A stretch of 64,000 bases of DNA from Phascolarctos cinereus (GCF_002099425.1 NW_018343964.1:16736501-16800500); one strand, 5' to 3'. Positions 1 to 10,559 are shown, numbered from the stretch's first letter. The notes: generated from the letters alone by a model not told the origin. Numbers and translations: made by a program.

Positions 1-203
1 GGGGAGAAAGGGAAAAGAAAGAGGAGAAGAGAGAAGAGAAGAATGGAGGGGAGAGAAAAGGAAAAAAGAAAAAGAGAGAAGGGGAGAGGAGGGGAGGAGA
101 AGGAAAAGAAGGAAAAGAAGAGGAGGGGAGAGGAGGGAAAGGACAGAAGGAAGGAGAGGGAAAGAGAAGGGAAGGCAGGGGAGAAGAGAGGAGAGGAGAG
201 GAA
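1..203. repeat. Polypurine GA-rich low-complexity tract
   Basis: About 200 bp of nearly uninterrupted purines on the + strand, made of irregular GGGA, GAAAAG and GAGGGG words without a fixed unit. The 64-codon open frame across it encodes only E, K, R and G and is a composition artefact. The tract continues off the left edge of the window. Confidence 0.9.
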
Positions 204-708
204 TTCAAAGCATCTGCAGCCGGACCAGGCTAAGTAGTATTGAAGAAGAAATGGGAACAACTGGTGTGGGGAGGTTGGCAAATACATGAAGAGTAAGCTT
301 TTACCTTCCCTCCCCCCACCCTCTATTTTCACCTCCATCCTCCTCCACTGACTCGCAACACAGAGGTTTCCTAATGGCTTTGATTATAAGAGCCAGTGCT
401 AGGGATCAGGGCCAAGTTATATACGTGTATTTATGAAGCACACCTTCTGCTGCGTTTATGAGGAATCTTGGCTATTAATATCATAAATCAAGGCAGTTGC
501 TATGACAGGTCTGAATATTGGAGCCCCATTGTTAGTTTGTATTTTGTGTGAACTTTTATGCTCTAACACCATGCTTCTCCCAAATCATTTTGACAAGCCT
601 GTTGCTTGCTCAGAAATAATTGAAAAGAGATTTGAAGGAAGCAGGGGCTGTTCTCTCCCTTCCTTCAGTGTTGCCTGTCCTACTTAGCAGCAACAAAGCC
701 AGAGGAGT
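204..708. other. Unassigned sequence
   Basis: No recognisable repeat, RNA gene or convincing coding frame. A 61-codon frame at 502-687 has no homology that I recognise and no flanking splice or translation context. Confidence 0.5.
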
Positions 709-925
709 TGGGCTTTTAAATCATAGATTCAGACCTGGGAGGACCCTAAAGGTCATTTAGTCCAATTCCCTGTCCCCCATTTTACACAGGAGAAAACTGA
801 GGCCTAGAGGAGTGAAGTGACTTGCCCAAGATCCCCCCACAGATAGTGGTAGAGCAAGGATTTGACCCTTGTTCTCTGTCTCCAAATCCTGAGGTCTTTC
901 CCCCGTATCACATTTCAGTACCTGC
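709..925 (-). mobile_element. CORE-SINE, MIR type
   Basis: Antisense copy. It shows the reverse complement of the CORE: a block reading as 'gagaaaactgaggc', then 'gaagtgacttgccca' and 'ggatttgaccc'. The left end carries the 'tcatagattcagacctggga' tail typical of the 3' end. Old and diverged. Confidence 0.8.
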
Positions 926-1911
926 ACATAGTAGTAAATGAAGTAGCTATTGCCATGGTCATGCTAAGATCCGCAGGAGGAAAAAAGGGAGGAGATACCA
1001 GTAATGACAGGCATGAAGCATCACCATAGTAGAAATGACTTGAGAAACCTATAGCACATCTGTGGAAAGGTACTTGAACATTACGTCAATATCAATAGAA
1101 ACAAACAAGAAACGTGTGGAAAGAAATCTGGAAATCAAAATCACATCAGAAATTCTAGGTCTCTTAATCAGAAACTGAAAGCAAAAGCTAGAAAGTAATC
1201 AATACAAGGACTCCAAGCATCATAAGAAATAAAATAAACAATTTAACATCAAATGAAAATTTTACTATGCACATGACATAACATGATCATCTTGAAAACT
1301 ATACTCTTAGTAGGAATTTTTTTGTTTGTTTTTAACTCTTAGCATGATCAGAATTTAATAAATACTTAAAAGTTATTTTAAATTATTATGGCTATTATGT
1401 ATTTTTAAAATAAAACTGATATTATTCACCTATTCAAAGTACCATAACTTTAAAAGAAATAGATTTCCACCATATGAGTATAGCTTTATATCAGAACATT
1501 TCATTTAAAAAAGTCTTTCAAGAAAACAATATGTGGGCTGAGGAAAAAGGCTAACTCATTATTAATTTGGTAATTACTGAAAAAGTTACAATGTGCAATA
1601 AAATTTGTACTGCCTTACTGATTACTATATGCATATATATATATATATACATATATATATACACTTATGTGTATATAGTAGACTTAAGTATAATAAAACA
1701 ATAGATTATTTGATATAACCATATGGAAAATATTCCCTATTTAAAATTTTCCCCAACACAATATAATGGTAAGAACAATTCATACAAAATGTGTCATTTT
1801 TTCAGAGGAACGATTCAAGATCATTATGGTTCTGTCACAATATCATCCACTGGATGATATTAAACATATGAATCCACTGAAAAATACACCAAGTACATAA
1901 TTTATCTTGTG
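926..1911. other. Unassigned AT-rich sequence with a TA microsatellite
   Basis: AT-rich DNA without a recognisable element. Positions 1626-1678 hold a short interrupted (TA)n/(CATATA)n array. No coding frame is worth reporting. Confidence 0.5.
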
Positions 1912-1925
1912 GAATTTTTCTCCAA

Positions 1926-2074
1926 GAGGCAGCTAGGTAGTGCAGTGGATAGAGCACCAGCCCTGGAGTCAGGAGGACTGATCAAATTTGGCCTTAAACA
2001 CATAACACTTACTAGCTGTGCGACCCTGGGCAAGTCACTTAACCTCAATTGCCTCACCACAAAAAAAAAAAAAA
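1926..2074 (+). mobile_element. tRNA-derived poly(A) SINE (first of a pair)
   Basis: About 150 bp SINE starting 'gaggcagctagg', with the A-box-like 'agtgcagtggatagagcacc', the B-box region near 'tcaaat', and the CORE-like 'gtgcgaccctgggcaagtca', ending in A14. The 14 bp word gaatttttctccaa lies directly upstream (1912-1925) and reappears only after the next SINE (2233-2246). Confidence 0.92.
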
Positions 2075-2232
2075 GCATTGGGGAAACTGGAGAGCAGTCT
2101 GGCATAGACCAATATCTTCTGGAGTTAGGAGGACCTGAGCTCAAATCTGACCTCAGACACTCGACATTTATTAGCTGTGTGATCCTGGGCAAGTCACCTA
2201 ACCTCACTGCCCAGCCAAAAAAAAAAAAAAAA
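2075..2232 (+). mobile_element. tRNA-derived poly(A) SINE (second of a pair)
   Basis: Second copy in the same orientation, starting in or just after the poly(A) of the first. Its 5' third is diverged, but 'ggaggacctgagctcaaatc' and 'agctgtgtgatcctgggcaa' are clear, and it ends in A15. The shared outer TSD suggests either insertion into the first SINE's A-tail or movement of the pair as a dimer. Confidence 0.88.
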
Positions 2233-2246
2233 GAATTTTTCTCCAA

Positions 2247-3424
2247 TGAAATAAAAATGTTATTTGAACTTAATAAATGTAAAATCCATAATGTATACCA
2301 CGGAAAAATAGTGACTGAAGGTTTCAAGCTTGAATTCAAAGATCACATTGAACTAGTGAATGATGCTTATACTTATAAATACAATTATTTCCCAAGGCGA
2401 GAAACAAGAAGCACACACACACACGCACACAAAACCCAAAGAAGAAGCTATACTGAACATGTTAAGGAGCTTAATGGCATCCTGAAATCAAAGCCAAATA
2501 TGAAAACCTTATGTATGTAATAACATTTATGCGATATCAGTCTTGAAGTATACTTTCAGAACTATAAAATGTTCCATAATTGATTTTGAAATTGTGTTCA
2601 CAAAAACTTATATAACATTAATGAAATGTAGGTACCATCACCCTGAGGTTGCATTGAGCACTTCCTCACCAAAAAGGAGCAAGAAGATTCGTAGAAATTC
2701 CTAAAGCACATGATCAATTTAACCAAGCAGTAGTCAAGACTACTAAAAGGTACAGACCTTGGATTTGTCCAAAATAATGAAAAGTTGTATACTTTCAGAT
2801 GGAGCCTATGAAACAGCTAAAATCGAAGAATGGAATAAAAAATGATATTCATATTAACTCAATCAATAATATATAAAGTATAAACAAATAACTGAATTAT
2901 GCCAATTTATTCTCAGAAATGGAGACATTTATTATACCAATTCAGATACAGGGCATTGGCACCTAAAATTACAGGAATGTTATTTTTGAGGAGTCCAACC
3001 TTATTAACCTATTCAATTATATAACAAAGTAGTATAAGTTGATCAACCAATCACTGTAGGCCGTATGAATTTAGTATCTGTTGAATCCCTAGCAACATGT
3101 GGCTTCATGACTAGAATGATATAGCAGAAGTTCATTATCTCTAATGGGATAACACATGATATATTTCCGTACTACAGATACAGAAGACCTTAAAATATAA
3201 TGGCTAACTCAAACAACAAGCTATTAAAAAAAATCACAGAACAAATTGTTATTTACAATTGCCCAGACATAAATTAGTCTATAAAACTAACTACCTTAAC
3301 TTTTTAAATATATTCCATCATACAAAATGCAAATATTCTCCAGGCTACATGGAATGAAAATTTCAAAATCCAAAGAACTAGCTAGGAAGACTAAAGTCAT
3401 GTGGGAAGAGAATATGGTACACAT
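2247..3424. other. Unassigned AT-rich sequence
   Basis: No recognisable element over ~1.2 kb apart from a short (CA)n run at 2413-2432. Old decayed transposon sequence is possible, but I could not identify a family. Confidence 0.45.
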
Positions 3425-3765
3425 TATCTGGCTTCCTTCAAGTCCTAGCTGAAATCCCACCTTCTACAGAAAGCCTTCCTCAATCCACCTTAATTCTAGT
3501 ATGTACTTTCTTTTGATTATTTCCAATTTATTCGTATATACATATATATACATATGTACATGTATACACATACATATATATGTATTATACAAACACACAT
3601 ACAATCTTCTTTGTACGTACTGTTTACATGTGGCCTCCCCCTTTAGACTGTGTGCTTCTTGGGAACAGAATGTTTTTCTGTCTTTCTTTGTATCCCTAAC
3701 ACTCAGCACACAGCCTAGTACATACTAGGTGCTTAATAAATATTTGTTAATTGATTGGCTATCAT
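3425..3765 (+). mobile_element. LINE-2 3' end
   Basis: Matches the L2 3' region: 'tcctagctgaaatcccacct', 'gccttcctcaatcc', then after a microsatellite 'tttgtatccctaacactcag' and 'aggtgcttaataaatatttg'. The 5' portion is absent. A TA/CA array (3535-3605) interrupts it at the L2 position that normally reads 'gtatatagcttgtttgtaca'. Confidence 0.85.
3535..3605. repeat. TA/CA-type microsatellite inside L2
   Basis: Alternating purine-pyrimidine array of TATACA and CATATA words. It lies inside the flanking L2 3' end and yields short spurious open frames on both strands. Confidence 0.9.
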
Positions 3766-3944
3766 TTTGTCTGCTATGAGAGCTGTACACACATCCTAAT
3801 ATTTTATTCAACTACAAAAATCAGTTATTTTATCTAGATGTGCCATTATTCATGAAGCATTGAGTATGACAAGATAATAGCACGATGACTTATCCCCCAA
3901 CCGTTTTGATCTGAACCCAAAGAAAAATGATGAAACTAGCAAAA

Positions 3945-4035
3945 TGATAATAATAATGATGGCTAATATTTGTACAGTATTTTAAGGTTTACAAAACACA
4001 TTGCATGTATTGTCTCAATGTCCTTAGCTATGTAA
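3945..4035 (-). mobile_element. CORE-SINE 3' fragment
   Basis: Short antisense fragment: 'gataataataatgatggcta' followed by 'acagtattttaaggttt' and 'acaaaacacattgcatgt', the reversed 3' end of a MIR-type SINE. Confidence 0.65.
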
Positions 4036-4929
4036 ATCATTTTGGTACTATTTTGCTACCTGACTGGACCAATAAAATATCAATGCAATCCCAAGATTAA
4101 GGCATGGTAAGCATGAATGTATCATTGTGCAGGATTTATGACTAGATCTCAAATTCTAAAAATGAGAATACGATCTTTTTTCTATTTTCACAAATTCTTC
4201 AATCTTCTACAAGATTTGTCTTTATGTTTCATACATAAATCTTTGGGAAATGAAAACTAGAAGATGGGCTCTGTGACCAGGAATCTGTGAATCACAGTGA
4301 TTGATCCCTGTCTCCTCTTCCGGAGTTCAGTTTGTGTGAGTAACTTATGAGGAAGCTTCCCGATTATCCCTTTGAAAAGTGACCTCTTTGAATGACTTCA
4401 GAGCCTTCTATTTTGATTAAGTATGTGTCAGCTTATTGTTAGTGTGAAGGGGAGATATGAGCCTGTTATTTTCCTCTGTGTACTACACAAACAAGCTAAT
4501 GACTCAACACGCAGTGTGTCCAAGTCACCCTCGCCTTCAGATGATAGGGAAATGTTCGTTATAAATTGTCATTATCTGAATTGTTCTTGGTACTCTTGTA
4601 GGGTTGGCAAACAATGACTTTGAATTACAAAAAATAAAAAGATGGGGGGAAGTTCCTTTCTACTTATTTGCTTTCTTCCTAGAAGTAATCACACGTACAC
4701 AGGAAATGTTTTATTCTTTATTACACTCTTTTATCTAGGGACCTTGGGGAAGGCTTTTTGTTTTTGTTTTTTTTGTTTTTTTTAAGAGGTGAACATGGGA
4801 ATAACTACTATCATAGGACATTATAGAAGTATAATGGGATGATAAACATGATTAGTGAAATGGCTCTACATGCACCTCAGAACTGTTCTGACATATGCGG
4901 CAAAGAAAGAAAAAAAAAGCTTCTTGTGT
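4036..4929. other. Unassigned sequence
   Basis: No repeat recognised, except a T-rich stretch (4755-4784). The 64-codon frame at 4423-4617 has no recognisable domain. Confidence 0.45.
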
Positions 4930-5098
4930 CATATTAGAGTCAGCTAGTAGCACAGTGGGTAGACAGCCGGGCTTGGCGTCAGGAAGATTTGAATTCAAAT
5001 CTAGCCCAAGAGACTTAATGGTTCTATGACAAGCCATTTAACTTCTGTATGCATGAGTTTCCTCAACTGTAAAATGGGGATAATAATAAGACTTCGCT
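4930..5098 (+). mobile_element. CORE-SINE, MIR type
   Basis: Forward copy: 'gtagcacagtgggtagacag' head, 'gtcaggaagatttgaattca', then 'gagtttcctcaactgtaaaa' and 'ggggataataataa'. It abuts an L2 tail with no clear TSD. Confidence 0.8.
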
Positions 5099-5325
5099 TC
5101 TGTAGAAGCCTTTCCTGATCTTCCATAATAGTAGTGACTTTCTCCTGTTGATTATCTCCCATTTTTCAAGTCTCTGGCTTGTTTGGACATAGTTGTTTGC
5201 GCAGGCTGCCCCATTAGACTCCAAACTCCTTGAGTTGCTTTTACCTTTCTATGTACACCCGGCACTTAGCACACTGTCAGACACATAGAAGAAGCATATA
5301 AGAAATACTTACTGACTTGACTGCT
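5099..5325 (+). mobile_element. LINE-2 3' end
   Basis: Starts 'tgtagaagcctttcctgatc' and ends with 'cacccggcacttagcacact' and a degraded 'agaaatacttactgacttga' terminus. It is a normal L2 3' end without microsatellite expansion, so it serves as an unexpanded comparison for the copies that carry arrays. Confidence 0.82.
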
Positions 5326-5396
5326 TCTCTTTCTAAGTGCTTCCAAAACATTTTTTTGTGGGGGTTGGGGAGAAAGGGTAAGAAGTTAAAGATGGG

Positions 5397-5552
5397 GAGC
5401 AGCTAGGTGGCGCAGTGGATAGAGCACCAGCCCTGGAGTCAGGAGGACCTGAGTTCAAATCTGGCCTCAGACCGAACACCTGACACTTACTAGGTGTGAC
5501 CCCAGGCAAGTCACTTCACCCCAATTACCTAAAAAAAAATTAAATAAAAATG
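5397..5552 (+). mobile_element. tRNA-derived poly(A) SINE
   Basis: Well-preserved copy with 'agcagctaggtggcgcagtg', 'gagcaccagccctggagtca' and an A-rich 3' end with T interruptions. Flanked by a 9 bp direct repeat aaagatggg at 5388-5396 and 5553-5561. Confidence 0.93.
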
Positions 5553-5919
5553 AAAGATGGGCTCAAGGGAAGAAATGATTCTGAAAGGTAGAATCAAAGC
5601 ATGGTCCCAGGAGATGAGATACCATAGCCAGTTTGAGAAATAGCTGCAAGCTGGGTTTGGTCAGGATGTGGAGGGTGATTTCAGAGAGTCATAAATGCTG
5701 GCCTAAGGACTTTGTAAGCAATACACAAATTCACGAAAACACACATTTCTGTTCAGGAGAATCCTGGGTTAAGAATGAGATCATTCCTAGTGCTTGTTGT
5801 ATTGAAAAGTCCTGGGCTAGATGTGGCCAAAGGTTGCACTAACCTGTGACTGTAAACTTACTCTGAGGTCTTAAATACTTTCTGAAGAAGGACATCTATG
5901 CCCCTTGGTGTAGTCTTCT

Positions 5920-6163
5920 CTTGGAAATAATAGTAATACCTAACATTTATACAGTGCTTGTAAAATGTTTTTTAGCTCCTTTGATTCTCAGAATAACCCT
6001 GTAAACTAAGTTCCCCATTTTACATATGGGGAAATGGTGGCACAGAGACAAAGTGGTGTTCCCGTGGTTACAGAAGTAAATAAGTGTCTGGGGCAGCATA
6101 TGAACTCAGGATTTTCCAACTCCAGGCCCAGTGATCTATCCATTATACCATCTAGCTACCAAT
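5920..6163 (-). mobile_element. CORE-SINE, full-length antisense
   Basis: Runs from the reversed 3' end 'aatagtaatacctaacattt' through 'ccattttacatatgggga' to the reversed head 'gtgatctatccattatacca'. The (TAA)-like 3' tail and lack of poly(A) fit a MIR-type, LINE-2-mobilised CORE-SINE. Confidence 0.85.
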
Positions 6164-6295
6164 CAAGTATGCCAGGAAATGCTGACAGATGACGGCCAAT
6201 GGCAACGAAAGCAATCATGGTTGATACGTAATACTTGTTTGGCACGACACATTACGGGTCCTGAGTAAACGATTGTTGATTATTACTTGGTTGGT

Positions 6296-6482
6296 TGCGG
6301 TGTAGTATAGGGAAAAGAATGCTGGATTTGCAGTCAGAGGACCCAGGTTCGAATCCTGATCCTGCCACTCAGTACTAATGTGACTTCAGCAAATCACTTC
6401 ATCTAAATGAGTGTTAGGGTTTTTTTTAACTTCATAAAATGAGAGAACCTTTATGGTCTCTTCCAGATACAATCTATGATGA
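6296..6482 (+). mobile_element. MIR (CORE-SINE)
   Basis: 'gtagtatagggaaaagaatg' head, 'cccaggttcgaatcctgatc' B-box region, CORE 'aatgtgacttcagcaaatca', and 'ggtctcttccagatacaatc' near the 3' end. Confidence 0.88.
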
Positions 6483-6621
6483 TGAGCATGATGGTGATGT
6501 TCAGAAAAGCCATGAAGGCAAAATGCGGTCATCTAATAGAAATAACTCTGATTCCCACATCAAGTCATTTGTGTTACATCTAATATGGGCTGAGTAAGGT
6601 GCCCGAGTGACATGATATAAA

Positions 6622-6875
6622 TAGTTGTTGTTCAGTCATTTTTCAGTCATAGCTGACTCTTCATGACCCCATTTGGGGTTTTCTTGGCAAAGATACTGGA
6701 GTGGTTTGCCATTTCTTTCTCCAGTTCATTTTACAGATGAAGAAACTGAGGTAGACAGCATTAAGTGATTTGCTCAGGGTCACACAACTAGTAAGTGTAT
6801 GAGACCAGATTTGAACTCAGGAAGATAAATCTTCCTGACTCCAGGCCCAGCACTTATCTACTGCTCCACCTTGGA
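6622..6875 (-). mobile_element. Chimeric CORE-SINE with BovB/RTE-like 3' end
   Basis: Antisense. The left part ('cttcatgaccccatttgggg', 'actggagtggtttgccattt') resembles the 3' end of BovB-type RTE LINEs. It passes into a reversed CORE ('gaagaaactgaggtag') and tRNA-like head ('cttatctactgctccacctt'). This fits the Mar-1 type described for marsupials. I infer mobilisation by an RTE partner. Confidence 0.82.
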
Positions 6876-7324
6876 GAAAACCAACTAGGTATGTGATCTT
6901 AGGTAAAGGTTTGATGATTAGTAGCTATGAAGTTACTTATGAGCATATTAATAATTATCAAATATCACCTCCTCTATAGACACCAAAAAGTACAAAATAA
7001 AATTATCTTCTATTTTTGGAAGAATTAGAACTGCTGTATACATTTTCCCAGGTCTCCCCATAATCATCTATAAGATGGCCAGGTGCCATGAATGATATTT
7101 TATGGTTATGGAAAATGGCAAAGAGATCTCATAAGAATCTGTCTATGGTTGAGTTCAAAGGGAAAAATCAATATTCTATCTCCTACCACCTTTGATATAA
7201 ATCATCTTTTCTTTCTGGACTTCCTTTCTAATGTGGTTTTCACAGGCCCTTCATTTCCATTGTTTTTAACATCCTTCATTAATAACATGGCATAGCTTTG
7301 TTGATAGCATCTCTCAAGGTATCT
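6876..7324. other. Unassigned sequence
   Basis: No recognisable repeat. Two overlapping ~66-codon frames on opposite strands have no supporting features. Confidence 0.4.
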
Positions 7325-7605
7325 GAATAATCCTTTCTCTAGCCAGCTGGATGGCACGGTGGGTAGATTACTGGGTCTAGCGTCAGGAAGACCTGAGTTC
7401 AAAATCCAGGCTTAGACATTTAGTTGCTGTCACTTAACTTCTGTTTTCTTCAGTTACTTCCAGTGTAAATTAGGGATAATAATAGCACCTACTGCACAGG
7501 CTTTGTTGTGAGGATAAAATAAGATACTATTCATAAAATCATTTAGCATAGCGTCTGTCACACAGTAAGCATGTGATAAATGGTAGGTTATATAATAAAT
7601 ACTTG
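7325..7605 (+). mobile_element. CORE-SINE, full-length
   Basis: 'agccagctggatggcacggt' head, 'gcgtcaggaagacctgagtt', 'gggataataatagcacctac', 'ggctttgttgtgaggataaa', and a 3' end 'gcatagcgtctgtcacacag' plus 'taagcatgtgataaatggta'. This 3' end resembles the L2 terminus, as in MIR. Confidence 0.85.
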
Positions 7606-7839
7606 TTCTCTCCTTCCCCTTTATCTATGCTCAGACACATATTCAAGTAAAAATAATAGACAGCAGGCTCCTTTCTCCCATTGGTACCCCATAATCCTTC
7701 TGCTGCCTGTGTTGGGGCTCTTAGGTGGACCTCTGGCACTGGGAGACCCTGTGTAGCTACAGCTGATGTTCAATCATCCACAGTCTTTGCACCTAATAAA
7801 AGCTCAATAAGTATTCAGAAAATGAAGAGGTAAATTAAT
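7606..7839. other. Unassigned sequence
   Basis: Short stretch between two SINEs. The antisense 66-codon frame at 7539-7739 overlaps the preceding SINE and is not credible as a gene. Confidence 0.4.
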
Positions 7840-8285
7840 GCATTGGAAATAATGTGATTCTCTGTGGACAAAGAATACAGGTTTGAATCCTAGGCATTAA
7901 CTATTTGTATGACTGGAAAGTCAAATGCTGAAGCTGAAGCTTAAATATCTTGGCCACATAATGAGAAGACAGGACTCCTTGAAAAGGACCCTGATACTGG
8001 GAAAGATTGAAGGCAAAAGGGAAAGGGGTTGGCAAATAATGAGATGGATAGATAGTGTCATGGAAACAACAAGCATGGACTTGAACAGACTTTGGGAGAT
8101 AGTGGAAGATAGAAGGGCCTGGCATGGTATTGTCTATAGGGTCACAAAGAGTTGGACATGACTGAATGACTGAGCAACAAAAATGACCTTGGGCAAGCCA
8201 ATCTTTCTGGTCTTCTGTTTCCTCACTAAGAGAGGGGATTGTACTAGATGATGGGTAGCCTGCTAATTGGCTTTCCGGCCTCAAC
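7840..8285 (+). mobile_element. MIR split by an RTE insertion
   Basis: The MIR left half (7840-7913: 'caggtttgaatcctaggcat' and 'ctatttgtatgac') resumes at 8183 with 'atgaccttgggcaagcca', then 'gtttcctcactaagagaggg'. The break lies within the CORE, and the 5 bp atgac is duplicated at 7909-7913 and 8183-8187. The MIR is therefore older than the RTE copy inside it. Confidence 0.82.
7914..8182 (+). mobile_element. RTE LINE (BovB-like) 3' end
   Basis: 5'-truncated RTE tail that keeps the last ~78 codons of the reverse-transcriptase ORF in frame (7925-8161). Readable words are YLGHIMRRQDSL, LGKIEGKRERGW, MRWIDS and DRRAWHGIVYRVTKSWT, which correspond closely to the C-terminus of BovB-type proteins. 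The terminus 'gacatgactgaatgactgag' followed by 'caacaaa' also fits that family. It sits inside a MIR, flanked by a 5 bp duplication (atgac). The fragment cannot transpose. Confidence 0.9.
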
Positions 8286-8487
8286 TATCTCCCCTCTCTA
8301 GTCTATCTTCCACATAGTTCCCAAAGTGGTATTCCTAAAACATAGCGGCAACCTATTCCCCATTCACTGTCTAGTTCAAGAAAATTTAAGTGGTTCCCTA
8401 TTGCCCCTAGGATAAAATAAAAGAAAAAAAACTTTTGGTTTATGAAACTCTTCACAGTCAGCAGTCAGTCTCCATCCAGGATTATTT

Positions 8488-8680
8488 TATATTATAGAGA
8501 TCTAGAATGTGATGTATAGGACTCAGGTTCAAATCCTGGTTCTGCTACTCACTACCTGTATGCCTTTGGGCAAGTCACCTCTCTGAATTTTAGTTCCTTG
8601 TCTGTATAATGAAAAAGCTAAACTATATGATCTTTATAATACCTTCCACCTGTCAATCTGTGATTCCATGGTCTTATGCA
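8488..8680 (+). mobile_element. MIR nested in L2
   Basis: 'ggactcaggttcaaatcctg', 'tatgcctttgggcaagtcac', 'gtataatgaaaaagctaaac' and 'atctgtgattccatggtctt' mark a near full-length MIR. L2 sequence resumes on the right. The TSD is not resolvable by eye. Confidence 0.83.
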
Positions 8681-9099
8681 TTTCACATTCTAGGCAAACT
8701 GTCCTATTTGCCGTTCCTCCGACAGAGCATTCCATTTACCATCTCTGGCCTTTTCTACAAGCTGACCCCCCATTTCTGCAACACATCATCTTTTTATCTC
8801 CATTTCTTCAAACCCCAAGTTTCCCTCAAAGTTCAACTCAAATGCCACCTTACATACGCACGCTTTCTTGATCTATCCGGTGTCTGCCCTGCGATTACCT
8901 TTTATCAGCTTCACATATATTTTATATTTATTTATGTGTGTATATGCTGTTTGCCCAATAGATGCTTTATTTCACATATATTTTGTATTTTCTTATTTAT
9001 CTGTTTGTTTGTTTATATGTGTAAATGCCATTCACCTGATAGAATTTAAAGTCCATGAAGGATTATTTTGTTGGTGTCCTTTTATCCCAGTACCTAGAA

Positions 9100-9295
9100 C
9101 AGGGATGGGCGACCTGTGGCCTTGAAGCACATGTGGCCCTCTAGGTCAGTCAATCAAAGGATTGAATCCAAACTTCACAGAACAAATCCCCTTAATAAAA
9201 GGATTTGTTCTGTAAAACTTGGGCTCAGTCAAAAGGCTGCACCCAAGGAACTAGAAGGCCACAGTAGCCTCAGGGCTGCAAGTTTCCCACCCCTG
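9100..9295. mobile_element. hAT-like MITE, copy 1 (196 bp)
   Basis: Terminal inverted repeats CAGGGATGGGCGACCTGTGG at the left and, in reverse complement, CAGGGGTGGGAAACTTGCAG at the right. The flanks acctagaa (9092-9099) and atctagaa (9296-9303) form an 8 bp TSD with one mismatch, as expected for the hAT superfamily. The centre has a perfect 13 bp palindromic stem ACAGAACAAATCC (9177-9189) against 9201-9213. No coding capacity, so it depended on an autonomous partner. It lies inside an L2 3' end. Confidence 0.88.
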
Positions 9296-9334
9296 ATCTA
9301 GAACAATGTCTCCCACATAGTCATTTAATAGATA

Positions 9335-9545
9335 GATAAAGCATTTACTAATGCTTAGTATGTGCCAAGTACTGTGGTAAGTACTGGGGATATAAGCACA
9401 AATCAAAAGAAAGATAGCCCTTGCCTTCAAGGAGCATGTATTTTAATGAGGAAAATCACACATAAAAGAGAGTGGAAAAGTTGGGGGTGGGAGGAGAGGG
9501 AAGCTACCACAGAGAAGCAGTCTGAGGAGGCAAGAGATGAGCCAG
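9335..9545 (-). mobile_element. LINE-2 3' region, antisense
   Basis: 'gcttagtatgtgccaagtac', 'gtactggggatataagcaca' and 'gcccttgccttcaaggagca' are the reversed L2 3' UTR. It abuts the end of a forward L2. Confidence 0.75.
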
Positions 9546-9699
9546 ATTTGAAGTGAACATGACTGGTGTGGCGACTTCCTCAAAAGGATGTTCCTGGGAC
9601 AAACTCACCAATTAGAAGAGGCTTTAGTGGTTGCCAGATTGAGAAGGCGGATGGGATGAAGGTTGAAGTAATCTTGGGTAGATTTAAAGGAACCATGGC

Positions 9700-10000
9700 C
9701 GGTCTATGCCATGGATCCTTCACTTTCCTTGGGTGATGTCATCTGCTCTTTCCCATTGTATACCCTCTCCGCTAATCAAACTGATCTCTTCATTACCCCA
9801 CTGCACATATATGATACTAATTGCTGTCTTTGTGTTATCAATCACTCAGGGTATTTCCTCTGTCTGGAATGCTTCCCTTCCCCTTCCCCATCTCAATGGT
9901 ATCCATCCTTGAAGTTCTAGTTACTTAAAGCTTCACCAAATAATCTGATCCCAAGTGATTTCTTCTGTCTCTGAACTCCTATACCACACATTTTAGCTCT
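9700..10000 (+). mobile_element. LINE-2 3' region
   Basis: 'ctgtctggaatgcttccctt', then 'ccatccttgaagttctagtt' and 'cttcaccaaataatctgatc' follow the order of the L2 3' end. Diverged. Confidence 0.7.
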
Positions 10001-10009
10001 TTATTTTCA

Positions 10010-10195
10010 TTTCAACTGAATTCAAGAAATAGTTCTTAAGTATCTGCTGTGTACCAGGTACTGCACTAGGTTCTGGGAATACAAACAGCAAAACCAAACA
10101 GCCTTGCTTTTGAGGAATCTACATTCTGCTGAGTAGATGTAATATCCGTGCAAGTACATACAGACTACATACAAAGCGGTTTTAAGAAGAGGTGT
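10010..10195 (-). mobile_element. LINE-2 3' end, antisense
   Basis: 'agtatctgctgtgtaccagg', 'gttctgggaatacaaacagc' and 'gcttttgaggaatctacatt'. The end of the match runs into 'gcaagtacatacagactaca' with no microsatellite growth. Confidence 0.75.
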
Positions 10196-10559
10196 GTGTT
10201 AGTTTCCTAAGTATTAGTTTCTCTTCCCAACTAGATTGAGGGCAAAGAGAATGATACACTTTCATCCTTTACTGCAGTGATTAAAGATCATAATATACTT
10301 TCATCTTATACCACATTCTGGGGTGTATATTTCCAGTCTTATTCCTAGTATTCTCTTACATGTATCCAACATGACAGAAAAAAATAAAATACTTACTCAT
10401 TTTTCTCTAAATATACTTTGTGCTTTTTTAAAACTAACTTTGTAATTCATTCCATAAAAAGTAATTAACATAAATATAATTGAGCTAAAGGGGGAATTCA
10501 TTTCTATAGTGACTCATAGTTATTATTAATAATATTTACTAATTGTTTTTGCTATCTTG

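Larger units (their letters stand above)
8290..9332 (+). mobile_element. LINE-2, interrupted by a MIR and a hAT-like MITE
   Basis: L2 pieces at ~8290-8487 ('cccaaagtggtattcctaaa', 'gcccctaggataaaataaaa'), ~8681-9099 ('ctcaaagttcaactcaaatg', 'cccagtacctagaa') and 9296-9332 ('caatgtctcccacatagtca') read continuously once the two insertions are set aside. The L2 is the oldest layer here. Confidence 0.82.

Noticed and set aside
1926-2000. tRNA gene
   Set aside because: A- and B-box-like words occur in all the poly(A) SINEs as their tRNA-derived heads, and no copy can fold into a complete cloverleaf with acceptor stem.
1909-2520. 203-codon open frame on the + strand
   Set aside because: It runs straight through two SINEs and their poly(A) tails (poly-Lys), and the antisense 145-codon frame is the same artefact. 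No conserved domain.
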